Part shown: positions 24,187 through 35,901 of the stretch, in pieces | Layout of the letters: the number at the start of each line of letters is the position of its first letter | How positions within the stretch are numbered: the first letter of the stretch is position 1 | Notes under the pieces: model-generated | What the model saw: only the letters and a program-made list of their open reading frames with translations | Databases searched by the model: none | What the model was told of the DNA's origin: nothing | Origin: Raphanus sativus | Lineage: Eukaryota > Streptophyta > Magnoliopsida > Brassicales > Brassicaceae | DNA length: 64,000 bases | Assembly: GCF_000801105.2 (NCBI RefSeq) | Contig: NC_079516.1 | Coordinates: forward strand, 8,742,001 to 8,806,000 | Direction of reading: 5' to 3' | Made by a program: the position numbers and the translations under genes

Positions 24187-24622
24187 AACTATCCCACTTT
24201 CTATATATTATTTTCTTTAAAAATAAATCTTGTGATTCTCTGTGTCTTTTATGTGTTAAATCTAGGCATTGAATCATTTTGGCTAATGAACAAACTCTAT
24301 CTATCTCTCTTTCATTATTTTTTCCATTTTTTTTACTTTAATCGTGAAACGATGCTTTACTAATTTACGTAGAAGAGCATAGCAGTGAATACTCTAGTAT
24401 ACATTGTGATTGAAGATATGCATAAGATTAAGCAATCTAAATATTTAAACTACACGAAAAAAAATCTCTTCTTTTTCTTCAAAATGACGCCATTTGAAAC
24501 AATTATATATAGGGTGAATCTGTCGGTAAAATAAAATAATGACCAGACGTTACTTGTCACAAGACTCACAACAAGAACATAAAGAGAGTTAAGCAAAAAA
24601 TAAACTTGTATATATATGCATA

Positions 24623-25266
24623 GGTCTGGGCACGGATCGAATATCCGGGTTTTTGAAAATATTTATGATTTGCTTCGAATGTTACGGACATCTAATTCTC
24701 TGATTTGCTTTGTTTCGGAAAAATACGGATATTCGAAAAAATGGACATCCCGAAAATAAATAGATATTTGTGGATATTTACGGATATCTCATTTGTTTGA
24801 TTTATATATATAATCTTAAAAATTTGATACAATTTTTTTTGTAAAATATTTGTTTTGCATGATATAAAAGATAAAAATTAAAAGAAATAGTGAATCTATA
24901 TATTTTAAAAAATTTAAACTTAGTTAAAAATTATAATAATACAAAACTAAAGAAAAAAATCTATAATTGTCATAAATTTTTTCTCTTCCTTTTATATAAT
25001 ACTTTTATATAAGTAACAATGTAATAATTATATAGTTTTATACATTTAAAACTTTAAATATAATAAAAATACATGTATTTATATATTGACGGATCTGATC
25101 GGATATTCGTTTCTCAAAATTTTAATATTTGTGATTTGCTTCGATTTTAACGGATATTGAATTTTAGTATTTACTTTGTTTCGAAAGCTTACAGATATCT
25201 TGAATTTTCAGATCGAATAACAACGAATAACGAATCGAATTAAATTTAATGGATAAAATGTCCGTC
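24623..25266 (+). repeat. Dispersed repeat family, uninterrupted copy
   Basis: It begins ggtctgggcacggatcgaat and ends aaaatgtccgtcccta. The same sequence, reverse-complemented, lies at 49905-51055 and a truncated piece at 3155-3340. No coding frame. It is useful because it preserves the site that is empty here but occupied by a MITE in the 49905 copy. Confidence 0.75.
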
Positions 25267-25835
25267 CCTAGTATGCACATGCACATGACAAAGATGTATA
25301 TTGACCATCTTTGCAGAGCTATTCTCGTAAGGTTCTAGCTAAAAAAGAACCAAATATTGATTAAAAAAATAAAAATAAGAACCAAATAAAAAAAATTGTG
25401 TTATATATCTATATAGTTTTTCTGCAACTCATCCGTTTTTATAGTATACATAGTAGATTCACATCACGTAAAATCGAATTATGATCAGTAGCGTTAAAAA
25501 CATCATATTTAAATATTTAATCAGTCAAACTAATCGCATTTTAGTAATGATTCACAAATACATTTGGCATAATAATATCAACTTGTAACAAGTCAAGTCA
25601 AACTAATCACTAGTTGTAGTATCTTAAACATTTTGTCACTTATAGTAGTGTTTACTCTCGTCCTTTTATATATAAAAGACCATGGTTTGTATATTTAATT
25701 TTCCATCATTGAACTACCATATAGTCGTCTCTTTGGTGATCATCATCTTCCTTCCTAACAAACTCTCTTTTTTCTGTCTGGTACATTTAAACACAAATAT
25801 ATATACGATTAATTATCTTTCCTATTGCGGAAAAA

Positions 25836-27066
25836 ATGGAGAAAATGTTGCGTCTTATCCATGCCAGTCGACTTGTTTTCGCGTTTGCGTTTATCGTGTC
25901 TGCTTGGAGAGAGTAAGCACTAATCAAAATATTTGATCTAAATGATATATTGGTTTGTCTGTAAGCTAATTATTAAATTTCAATGTTTTTTCCTTAAGTT
26001 ATGATGATGAACGTACTTGGTTGGTATTTAACCTTAATGGTGAAGAAGCTGCTCAGGAGTACATAATTCTTGGTATAGTAATGAAGGTGGAGTGTTATTA
26101 TACCAAATTGTTAAGTATAACAACGCATATGAGAACATTATATAGTTTATCTAATTGTTTCATTATATTGATCATAATATTTTTAGGCCAAGTACATAAT
26201 TGGTCTTGGTATTGTGATGAAGTTATACGGAGGGATATCTTTCCTCTCCAGCACTTGCCCCGGAGCGCTTATCTTGGTATATTAATTCACGTCATATCTT
26301 ATTGTTATGTTTAACCTTGAAATAATAAACCATAAGTACTAAAATTTGATGTTGTTTGATCGTAGCTTATATACCAAGCAATATTGAGCCCGGTTTTGTA
26401 TGATCTCTACAATCGGGGTTATATACAATTTCGACAATCGTATCAACATTTTCTACAAATCTCTCATCACAGTAAGAACCATATCCGCGGCTAGACCTGG
26501 TGTAGTTAATATACTGATAATATATAATTATAACACACCTGAAACACATTATTAGTTTGTGAAGAACTCGGTTTAAGCAACGCAAGGCACCGGAAATTCT
26601 GCGATCAAATAAGCGAGGTGATGAATCTAACTATAACACTTATTATCTCACTACCTTTTACATAACGTACTATTAAGTATTAACTAGCAGATATGATTAT
26701 ATATAACTGATATAAGTATATAACACAATTAAAATGTATGATCAGTATGTGAACGAGACACTGTTAGCAGATAATGGAGTGCGCATGGCCATGTGCCACC
26801 ACGACTCCATAGATCAGGAAGAACAGAGCCAGAAATTTTGCGATCTAATTAACGAGGTAATCAAATGTCATTACTTACTTTATCATCACACTATAGTTTG
26901 CATAATATTCTGGATCACTTTTTTGCAGATTGAGAGACAAGCCAACTCGAATCCTCTGTTCACACAGAGCAAACACATTTTTTTTTTAGCAAATTTAACA
27001 CATTTTTCTTGCCCTTCATTAAGGTATTTGATAACTTACAATAATTGTCGGTTAGCATTAAGATAA
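25836..27066 (+). CDS. Diverged HRLI paralogue (possibly decaying)
   Basis: Six exons can be joined with GT-AG borders and consistent phase: 25836-25912, 25999-26086, 26187-26276, 26366-26471, 26556-26617, 26746-26856, then 26929-27066, giving 223 aa (the second and third together correspond to exon 2 of the neighbour). N-terminal LVFAFAFIVSAWRD, middle GLGIVMKLYGGISFLSSTCPG and LIYQAILSPVLYDLYN are HRLI-like. Oddities: the block EYIILGIVMK is followed after a 100-nt intron by KYIIGLGIVMK, a duplicated exon piece; KFCDQISE and KFCDLINE also recur in adjacent exons; and the final exon loses the usual C-terminal helix and Lys tail. In-phase splicing argues for a gene, the altered end for decay. 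Confidence 0.5.
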
Positions 27067-27229
27067 CAATAAGTATCAGAAACTAAAACTAGTTTACTAT
27101 TCTTGTAGGGTTTGAATAATAGCTGCTTTGGTGTTTTCCATTACGATAAAACATAAGTATGGGATGCTCAAGAAGCACAAAACTAATTGAGCCGATATAT
27201 GGCCTTTCAATTGTGTTTTAAATAATTTT

Positions 27230-27770
27230 GTCTTGTCAGATCCTGAATGAAATGTTGTCCTACAACACTGCATACAATTCAAATTAGACTTTTATGAGTT
27301 AGATTTTAATACAAATCAGACTTTGACCAGCAGGGAACTGAGAAAATTAATTACTCCCTCTGTTTCATAATAAGTTTCATTCTAACCTCATTTTTTTGTT
27401 ACACAAAAGAGTGTCACTTTACAATTCCAATGTAAATTATACTAATTTTCAGCTGAAAATTAATTGCAAACTGCATTGATTTTATAAATAATTTTATTTA
27501 TCTAAAATAGTATTTGTCAAAGAGGTATAATTAATTACAACTTATATTTATTTCAACAACTTTCTTAATCTGTGTGAAAAATGTCACAACGACACTCTTT
27601 AAGAAACGGAGGGAGTAAGACTTTGACCTGTATTTAACGATTGTAGTTTGCGGATAAAGCAATCACAAATCCTTGTCGAGTTTGTTCGACGGCCCTTTAG
27701 CTTCATCAATGAATTGGTCGTAGACTCGTAGTAGTAGCAGTGCTCTCTTTAAAAAGAAACAACTTGATGT
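27230..27770 (+). pseudogene. Remnant HRLI exons 4-5
   Basis: gatcctgaatgaaatgttg at 27240 parallels exon 4 of the intact gene (ATCCTGAACGAAACGGTG), but the frame soon meets stops. ctttgaccagcaggg at 27320 matches the SNFDEQ region. After a MITE, 27645-27760 matches exon 5 (tagcttcatcaatgaattgg against AGCTTCATCAAAGGATTGG). It has several stops and frame changes, and no exons 1-3. Confidence 0.65.
27354..27615. mobile_element. Stowaway-like MITE
   Basis: The terminal inverted repeats CTCCCTCTGTTTC and GAAACGGAGGGAG are flanked by TA on both sides (27352-27353, 27616-27617). At 262 bp, non-coding and AT-rich, it fits Tc1/mariner-type Stowaway elements. It sits inside decayed HRLI exon sequence. 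Confidence 0.85.
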
Positions 27771-29843
27771 AGATACAATGTTTTGGAAATTAACAAATAT
27801 TTTCTTAAAAATAATACAATACATTTAAAAATCAAAGCTATAAGAATTGAAGTCATCGATTTTAAAAGTCCATACAAAATAAATCAAACTAACAAAGCAA
27901 ACATAATTTAAAACAAATCAACTTGATATATATATATATATATTAAAGTAACACAAAATATGCCAAATCATTATTTAAGTTTATTATACTTCAAATGTAA
28001 AAAATTCCAAAAATGAAATTAAGTTTATTATACTTCAAATGTAAAAAATTTCTAAAAATGAAATTATTTCAAAAACTAACTAGAAATCCATACAAAACAA
28101 GGAAAACTTACAAAACAAAATTATTAAAAAGAATCAATTTGATATAGATACAATATTTGGAAATTTAAAACAGAATTAAATAATATTTTAAAAAATAATA
28201 TTAAATATTAGAAAATAATACAAAATGATTTGATCAAAGTAGAAGATAAATTTAATATATAGATTATTTTATTATTTAAATAACTAAAATATTTCTTACA
28301 TTATTTAAACTTTAATATTATATAAAAAAACTATTTAATACTAGTTAAACTATATCAAAATATTTATTGTGATTAAAATTTATATCTAAATATTATAATA
28401 TCACACACACACACACATATATATATATATCAAACATTCGTTGTAAAATATTTATGAGTACAAATCAAATTAAATATTAAAAATAGCTTAACCGTTTATA
28501 TCATTAAATTAAAATATATGAAAAACATATTTACAACATTTTATCAACTTTTTAAATGCATCCAACAATCTATAATATTTAATTTTTAATTTTTTTTCTA
28601 AACAATAAAATATATTTCTAAATATAATTTATATATTGATAAATATAAATAAATAAATGAATAGCTAAGAACTAATATTTTTGAAGTGTACAATTTTTTT
28701 TGAGACAATTGAAGTGTAAAATTTCATAAATAAATTATAAACGTAAGGTAAAAACAAAATCAATATCCTAAAAAACTATATATAAATAATTATTATAATT
28801 TTTAAAGAATTAACTTAAAAGCTTAACAAAATTATAAATACAAATTCATGTATACCGTGAATATATAATCTATCATACATTATAAAGACACCTCAAGAAT
28901 ATAAGAAAACAATATTTCAAGTAAATGATAGGGGACACTATTATTAAGGAAATATTATTTCTAAAAAAATCAAAGAAATGCGGTTTAAAAAGCTAAGTTA
29001 AAGTAATTTGAAAATATTGATCATGTTTAGAAATTTTTATATTTTTGTGATTATAATTTTGGGAAAGCAATATTGTAAAAAAATCAAGTTTATAAGTAAT
29101 TTTAAAATATTCAAATTAATTTTTAAACTATAATTATTATGTAAACTATAAATTGCTCATTTTAAATTAGTTTTTTCTCATTTAAATTTTAGAAGTTCAT
29201 TAGAATTTTAGAATTAGAAAAAGACATTTTGCTCTTCATTCTGTTAATATATCATCCAATTCTTATCATTTTTTCTTTGAAAATTATATGAATTGTCTGA
29301 TTTTATAAAATACAAAAGTACAACTTTATAAAAATTTATATTGTTTTTTTCTGAAATTAAACAATCAAACTTCAAAAATGAATTTGCCGATGGAGAAAAA
29401 GCAAACTTCCAACAATGGAAAAGTTCAAAGATGTACTAAAAATATACAGAAATTTGTCAATCACTTTCACCATCAGCTATATATTAAACTAATTAAAAAG
29501 ATCCACTTTCCAATATACAAAACATTAAACACAAAAAAATGCGCATTTGTTCTTCTTCGCCAATCCCTCTCTGTGCCCTTTCTGTGGAAAAAAGTAAACT
29601 CAGCAAAAGTCTTTAATTCTACTCCTCTGATCCTTCAATTTCGTATCCTAAAACCCATTTAAAAAAAGAAAACTCTTTTGTTTCCTCACCGGTAAAATCG
29701 TCTGATCTTTTCAGAATCTTGTTTTATTTTGTTGGCGGCAAGGTTCTGTTTTTTTGCCTTTTTTGTCGGAGAAGTAAACAAAGACTATATTTTGACGATT
29801 TGGGTTTGTGTCTTACTTTTGGTTTGTGTCTTGGAAGAGAGAA
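27771..29843. other. AT-rich spacer before CASPL5B
   Basis: No gene in this stretch. It contains a near-duplicate pair (ttaagtttattatacttcaa at about 27976 and 28019) and a (CA)n(TA)n tract. The final 150 bp before 29844 are pyrimidine-rich leader sequence for the CASP-like gene. Confidence 0.5.
28402..28430 (+). repeat. (CA)n(TA)n microsatellite
   Basis: A CA run followed directly by a TA run, visible in the sequence. Confidence 0.9.
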
Positions 29844-30883
29844 ATGATAGATATCCCTGGGGCACCAGGGACTTTGACTGGTCTTGTCTTGAGAATTTCT
29901 CAGTGTGTTTTTGCCGCTGCCTCTATTTCTTACATGGTTACCTCCGGTGGATTCTTCAGCTACACTTCTTTCTGGTATTCACAACACTCTCTATCTTTTA
30001 TCTGATCAGCCTCGAGATTGTGTTACTGAATAGTATGGCATTGAAATCTAGGGAGGGTTTCTACAGATCCATTCGTCGTAGAGAATTGCTTTTTGATTCT
30101 TTAACTAGTTTAGACCTCTAGACTGCTCAATTGGGTCTGATGCTAGGTACCTGGAAGTTGATCTTTTTCTAGACAAGTGTGTATTGCTTCATGATTGAGG
30201 AAGATAGGTGTTGATATTGGTTTCTCTTAAGTTTCAAAACATCAAGAAGCTATAGGCTTTTTCTGTATCCTCAGCTCTTACACAAATGTGGCGTGTTTTT
30301 CTCTTTTGGGAAACTTTGATATTTTAGTCAATCTTCAAAGTTGTATGCTTTCAGATGTAATCTGATATTTGATTCTGTCACTATATAGCCTTCTCAAGCT
30401 ATGTAAAGGAAAAAAGATTATAACTTTTTTAAGCTTATTTTTCTTACTCTTCTCAGTATTGATTTGCAGCTACCTAATTGCAGCAATGGGTTTGCAAGTC
30501 ATATGGAGTTTTGGTCTTGCAATACTAGACACCTTCGCTTTATTTACAAAGAAAACACTTGTTAGCCCGGTTTTGATCAGCCTCTTTGTAGTTGGAGACT
30601 GGGTAAAGTCCCTCTCTCTTTCTCTACCAAAATGACACAAACAGATCATCAAAAACCTTAAACCATCTTTTGTTTGTGTTTCGTTCAGGTAACATCAACA
30701 TTGTCTCTAGCAGGAGCCTCGTCCTCTGCAGGGATAACGGTTTTATATTTTGGGGATTTAGGAAGCTGCACTTTTGAAGCAGAGTGTTGGAGGTATCAAC
30801 TCTCTGTTGCTTTAGCTTTCCTTTCTTGGATCACAATCGCCATTTCTTCACTTACCACTCTTTGGCTACTTGCTTCTGGATAA
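29844..30883 (+). CDS. CASP-like membrane protein 5B (AT3G23200-like)
   Basis: Exons 29844-29974, 30470-30602 and 30689-30883 (GT-AG, phases fit) give 152 aa, the same length I recall for the Arabidopsis protein. Starting [13 protein letters not shown], it has four hydrophobic helices: about 14-33, 43-67, 77-101 and 122-149. Helix 1 carries an Arg (VLRISQ) and helix 3 an Asp (VVGDWV), the charged pair characteristic of CASP/MARVEL-type proteins. The exon 1 junction restores [10 protein letters not shown]. Family knowledge: CASPs scaffold Casparian-strip membrane domains, while CASP-like members are plasma-membrane proteins of mostly unknown function. It is convergent with the bHLH gene downstream. 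Confidence 0.93.
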
Positions 30884-31480
30884 CTCAACAACCGCATTCA
30901 CTTGTACAAGTTCCATATGTATACATACTCTTATTAGACAAAAGCCATTTTAAAGATTTTTGATTCTTTATTTTGTTAATAGAAACAATTATATCTTTTT
31001 TTCTTAACTCTTCAGTGTATACTCAATTTTATGTAACTTTTTGATGTTTTAAAAGTATACTTCTTATGTAAATTAACAGTTAAAAGCCATTTTCTGTAAA
31101 TTTCAATTATGGGATAGTGTATGGATCAAAACTAAGATTGATAGAAATAATAATAAAAAGAAATTGTTTTTTTTTTTGTGTTTGTTTGCCTTTAAAGCTA
31201 AACGTTGACAAAGATCAAACGGCTGTGGATTAAATGAGTTTAAAGTGGCAAAGATGCTTCTACTATGACCCAACCACTATTTTGAAGTACTGTTGTGTGT
31301 TTATTTCCACCTTTGTATTATTTAATCAAGAAAGCATAAAAGTAGAACCTAAAGAATAACATTATCTATCCCCCAAATAAGTTACTGCAAAACTCATAAC
31401 AAAGAATCATCTGAAGGAAACAAAACTCCAGAGTGACTGTTGATATTATGATTCAATGCCTACTAACAAAAGGAAGCTGC
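30884..31480. other. Shared 3' intergenic region of CASPL5B and bHLH34
   Basis: The region between two convergent genes is AT-rich with possible polyadenylation signals on both strands (for example aataaa-like strings near 31150). No gene is seen. Confidence 0.4.
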
Positions 31481-32753
31481 TTAAGCAGCTTTAGACCAGT
31501 TCTGCTGATCTTGAGAAGTATCACGCTGCGAAGGAGGTAGCAAGTATGGCATCACTGGCATGTTTGGATAGTAACCATAACTTCCGTAAACCGCCATTTT
31601 ATTCTGATGGAAAGCTGCTGGATGAGAGGGCATGAAACCAGGAGATGGAACAGCCGCCATTGATCTCATCTGTTGCTCCATCTTCTCTTTATCTGACTTC
31701 AACACCATCTTTTCTTCTCTTAGCTCATTCTTCTCCTCCTGTTTTTACACCATTCAAAAAACTGAATAAGTCTCTCATAGTTTCATTAGGCCAAAAGTGT
31801 AGAAACCAACCTTGAGACTCTTGATTTCTTCTAGAAGCATCTGGTTGGTTTCTTTAAGCTCATGAGCTTCACCTCTGAGCTGATTCACTACCCGGATTGC
31901 ATCATCGAGAATCGCTGGTTTGTCAGTCTTTAGAGTCCTTGTAGGCTCCAAAACAGAGCTCAAATCCATGAACCTGAACAAATACAAAGTGAATACAACA
32001 TCTAGAAAACACAGCGCATTAGGGCAAAAGCTATGAACATACTTGTCGTTTAGCATCTCCCTTTTCTTTTTCTCACGACCGGCTTTGGTTCCTGGCTTGC
32101 TACATGGTCCAGTTCGTCCCCTGTTCATACATAATCAGATTCATACAACATGTAACTAAACTGATCCCTATAGATAACCAAACAGGGAGATCAAAGCTTA
32201 AAAAGGTTGACCTCTTTCTTGAGCATTCTTCATCAAACTCTTCCTTGACAAGTTCAACAGAGGATGAAGAATTGATCTCCACAACAGGACAACACGCTTG
32301 TTCCTGTTCCTGTTCCTGCTGCACATGAGTCGACGCTGTCCCTCTAAAGCTGTGTGTCCCCAAATCAAGTTGTGCTGATGATCCAATGCTATAGACAAGG
32401 CCACCAAAAGGTCCTCCTAAACCGTTGCTGTCACCAGTAAAGGAATCGAACTGATCTCCACCGACGGTACGTACATGATGATGGTCTTGCTCTGGCTGCA
32501 AATTCAAACCAAACTCGGGAAAGAGGTTTTCCTGATCTGTCTGTTGTATAAACGCGTAAGGATCTTCTCCTCCATTGCTACAGAATCAATGAAAGTGAAA
32601 CAAAACAACATGGGTTCGGTTCACACACGAACCAAAAAGAATAATCATAACTGAAGGCAGATTGAATAAAAAAAGAACTGAAAGGAACCTATGATGATCG
32701 AAGCAAAGGGAAGCGAAAAGATCGTCGTCGTCTTCGTTTGATTGATACATCAT
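31481..32753 (-). CDS. bHLH34: bHLH transcription factor, group IVc (bHLH34-like)
   Basis: Five exons on the - strand (32689-32753, 32212-32577, 32043-32120, 31811-31973, 31481-31738), all GT-AG with consistent phase, give 309 aa. A second Met follows the first immediately and could be the start. The acidic N-terminus (NEDDDD) and EINSSSS/VKEEFDEECS motif precede the basic region (about 150-170, GTKAGREKKKREMLNDK), the helix-loop-helix (DLSSVLEP through VVNQLRGEAHEL) and a leucine-zipper-like coiled coil to about 245. The C-terminus is rich in Met, Pro and Tyr. Family knowledge: IVc bHLHs (34, 104, 105/ILR3, 115) activate Ib bHLH genes in iron deficiency. Oddity: the basic region differs from the EKLRREKLN I recall for Arabidopsis. 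Confidence 0.92.
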
Positions 32754-32795
32754 TAGAGAGTGAATGCAGAATCTGAGAGTATTCAAAATCGTCAG

Positions 32796-32816
32796 GAGAG
32801 AGAGAGAGAGAGAGAG
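32796..32816 (+). repeat. (GA)n tract in bHLH34 leader
   Basis: A GA run of about ten units lies just upstream of the bHLH34 start, reading as CT in the mRNA sense. Confidence 0.85.
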
Positions 32817-33046
32817 GGAGACGCGCAACAACAAATCAACAATACACAAATGTGTATAGAGGGAAATAAATATGAGAACAAATCTCAGTGACGTCAATAG
32901 TCGGAGTTTGTTATCACAAAATAAGTTGAGGGAATTTCGGGATTTTTTTAAGACCAAATCGTATCCTTGCGAAGAAAAAAACATATCGAATTTTTTAAAA
33001 AAAAATACTTTGGTATATATGACAACAAAATCAATGATAATAATTA

Positions 33047-33289
33047 CTCTCTGTTTCAAATTACCTGATGTTTTAGTTGAAATAACAATAAATAATATAT
33101 ATATATATATCCTAAAAATAGCATTAAAATATAAACTAAAACTAATTCAACTAATCATCAAAAAGATTATAAAACATCATTGATCACATAGTTTCTAATA
33201 AAATTAAAATTAATATCAAAATATCATGTATTTTGAAATATCAAAAACTCTTTATAATAAATATTAACTATTTTAGAATGGAAGGAATG
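33047..33289. mobile_element. Stowaway-like MITE, diverged
   Basis: The left end ctctctgtttcaaattacct follows TA. The right end attttagaatggaaggaatg is its imperfect inverted counterpart. About 240 bp, AT-rich, non-coding. No clean TA on the right, so the boundary is approximate. Confidence 0.5.
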
Positions 33290-34530
33290 TGAATTTTATT
33301 AAACTAAGAAAATATATAATCTATCCAATATATGGGGCTTTTGTAAAGCCACGCATTAAGCAAAGGCTGGTCGGGACCGTAAGAGAATCGTTCAGTGTTG
33401 GACTGCTTTTTTAAAACAAAGGTGTCGCACTATGTTGGTTCGATCTTATTTTCTTAGATTACTTGCCCTGCCACAGTGTGAAAAAAAGGATACCTTTGCC
33501 TATGGCAGCAAAATATTTTTAAAAATTGAGGGCATCATGTATTACTGTGAGAGGCATAATTTTATAAAGACCTCTTGTCGAACGTCTGAAAGAGTGGCCA
33601 CTTGGCAAGGAACAAAAATTTAACTTTCTAAAAGCAAGAACAAATACACAAAGTGGGAAAACGACCAATCTAAAACAGGGATAGACAAGTCAAACAGTGT
33701 GATCATCGTTGATCAGAAAGTGGTAGAATAAAAGAATCATTCAAGTTTCTTACAGGTTTTTTGACACTTGGAAGTTTGGAACAACAAAACGCTCGTTGGC
33801 GTTTTCAAACGCCGCATCTTCAAATTTCCTAGCCCTCCAAATATATAAGAGCAAAATGAGCATTTTTCATATACAGTGTTTGCTCAAAAAGGTACTCATT
33901 CCACCAAATTTTTCTATGCGATGTAATTAATCTGAGATTTAGACTGATGTGTATCAAAATTTAAAAAATTTGTCTTGATAATTAGTAAACATTAACATAC
34001 CTTAAATCTAATATGATTTGCTAGTAGACTACTAGTAGTAGTGTGTAACTACCCGCTCTAAACACTTGAGGATGGGATTTCAGTTATCACTAAGATTTTT
34101 AAAACAAAATATTCTTGTATATATATCGATCATGGGTTGGGTCGCTACAATTCTTAAATAATTAAAATATATATATTAAAGTTTTTCTCAAAAAATAATA
34201 ATTAAAGATAAATTTTGTTGTAAATTAATATATAAAACGTTCTTTTACATGTATCGAGTTGGTGATCCATCCTAAATTTTTTTTTAAGAAATCCATCCTA
34301 ATTTTTTTATCGTTTATTTTATCAGTTTGTTTTTTTGTATTATCTTCTCGCATATATTATTAAAAAAATCAATGATCCTAAATTGTGGTAAAAAGAATCA
34401 ATGATCCCAAATCCTAATCAATATCACCATATATCCTGATTTCGAATTGTTTCAAATTTTCCGAACTATGGCTTTCAATTATTAGTGAAAAATGTAAAAG
34501 AAAATTGGTAACACTTTCGTGGGTCTATTA
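33290..34530. other. AT-rich spacer, no gene seen
   Basis: Reading frames here are short and lack similarity. No element ends were recognised. Confidence 0.4.
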
Positions 34531-34699
34531 TTTTTTTTTTTTTTGATATCTCTGGTGTCTGGGCAGCCACTTTCCCAAATATCCCCCGAAGGGGTCCAGC
34601 GCCCCAGCAGTAAGGATGTTAAATCGCTGTGGCCGGGTTTCGAAGCTGGGTGGCGGGCACCTCAGCCGAGGTTCCATTACCACCAGGCTACGAAGCCCA
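34531..34699 (-). mobile_element. tRNA-derived SINE
   Basis: On the - strand, the block starts with tRNA-like internal promoter boxes: tagcctggtggtaatgg (A box) and, about 35 nt on, gcttcgaaacc (B box-like). A GC-rich body follows, and a 14-base A tail (T-run at 34531-34544 on +). The length of about 170 bp and the sharp GC contrast fit a SINE. I found no clear target-site duplication. Confidence 0.75.
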
Positions 34700-35835
34700 T
34701 ACTACATATCTAGTAACAACATTTCGCTTTTGATTTGAATCGATCATCTATAAGTCGCTACATAAACAATAATATGAAAATATAAGGTCACATATTGAGA
34801 CTTTATCTGTGACATTAGTAATATATAAAGAAGTAGAACTAATTCATTTATAATCAATTAGTTTTAAGTTGGTTTAACCTTTATACTATCTCTTTCTTCA
34901 ACCCGACTGGTGTTGACACCAGTGAGAAAAAAGAAAGCTTCACCTCATAGTAGGTAGTTATATTCTTTCTTTTTTTGTCGACTATCCATCTAAATTAGTA
35001 GGTAGTTATATTCAAATAGTTAATCGATGGTCTGGCAGATAGCTATTCAAATTATATCCAAATGTCTGACGTTTGTAGGAGCAATATGAAAGAGCAAATA
35101 ATGCATCAGTTCTTCGCAGAGAATATAAGTTTTGTTTATCTTAATACAGAAAGAAAATCACACTCGTTCATATATCACAATGCACAAAGCGGTCAAGATT
35201 ATATATGGTTTACGAAATTACTTTTGAACTTTGGTCGAAGAAAACAAATAACAGTAAGTATGCAAAATTTTTTTAGTACATCCTGTTAAATGCGAGGTAG
35301 ATTCATTATTCATATGATTTTATGTATATAATATATTTGTATTTAAAAGATTCAAACATATTTCTATGCATTTCGTAATGGTCAAGTGGAAATTTCAAAG
35401 CCTAGAATCTATCACACGTGCGGTCAGAGTTTGCACGTGATAATAATATTTTAATTTTGTCAAAAAGGAATCTTGACCGAAAAAAAGTGAGAGGCTGAAA
35501 TCAAATGTTGTCCGTTGTCACAAAATACTTCCTTTCAACTTAGCCGTCACCTTGACCATCCAGATTCATTGGACTTCACTCACAAGTTCAATATTTTCTG
35601 TCTTAGCCCCTCAAATATTCAGAAATTGCACTAAACGAGGAGCTGCCACAATTTTTTTCCATTTGTTTGCCAATCCCAATCATTTCTTTACTATGACAAT
35701 GCACGTATACATTTTTAGGATGCAATCTACCCCATGATCAAATTGTTTTTCATTAAAATAAGGAGGCTTTTGACTCCTCGCACGTGCTTTAAAATAAGAT
35801 CCACTACATTTTCAATAGTCAACATTACCTCCACG
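34700..35835. other. Upstream region of ERF095
   Basis: No gene. Two close ACGT cores occur at about 35416 (cacacgtgcgg) and 35434 (gcacgtgata), another CACGTG at about 35780, and TTGAC W-box cores near 35472 and 35551. These resemble stress-promoter motifs, but function is inference only. Confidence 0.35.
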
Positions 35836-35843
35836 TATAAATA
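35836..35843 (+). promoter_or_regulatory. TATA box of ERF095
   Basis: TATAAATA lies 59 bp before the start codon at 35902, so the leader is short (about 25-35 nt), as in many intronless stress-induced ERF genes. Confidence 0.55.
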
Positions 35844-35901
35844 AACTATCACTACTATCAACACATGTACATGCAAAAAATATAACTTAAAAGCTTAACT
35901 T

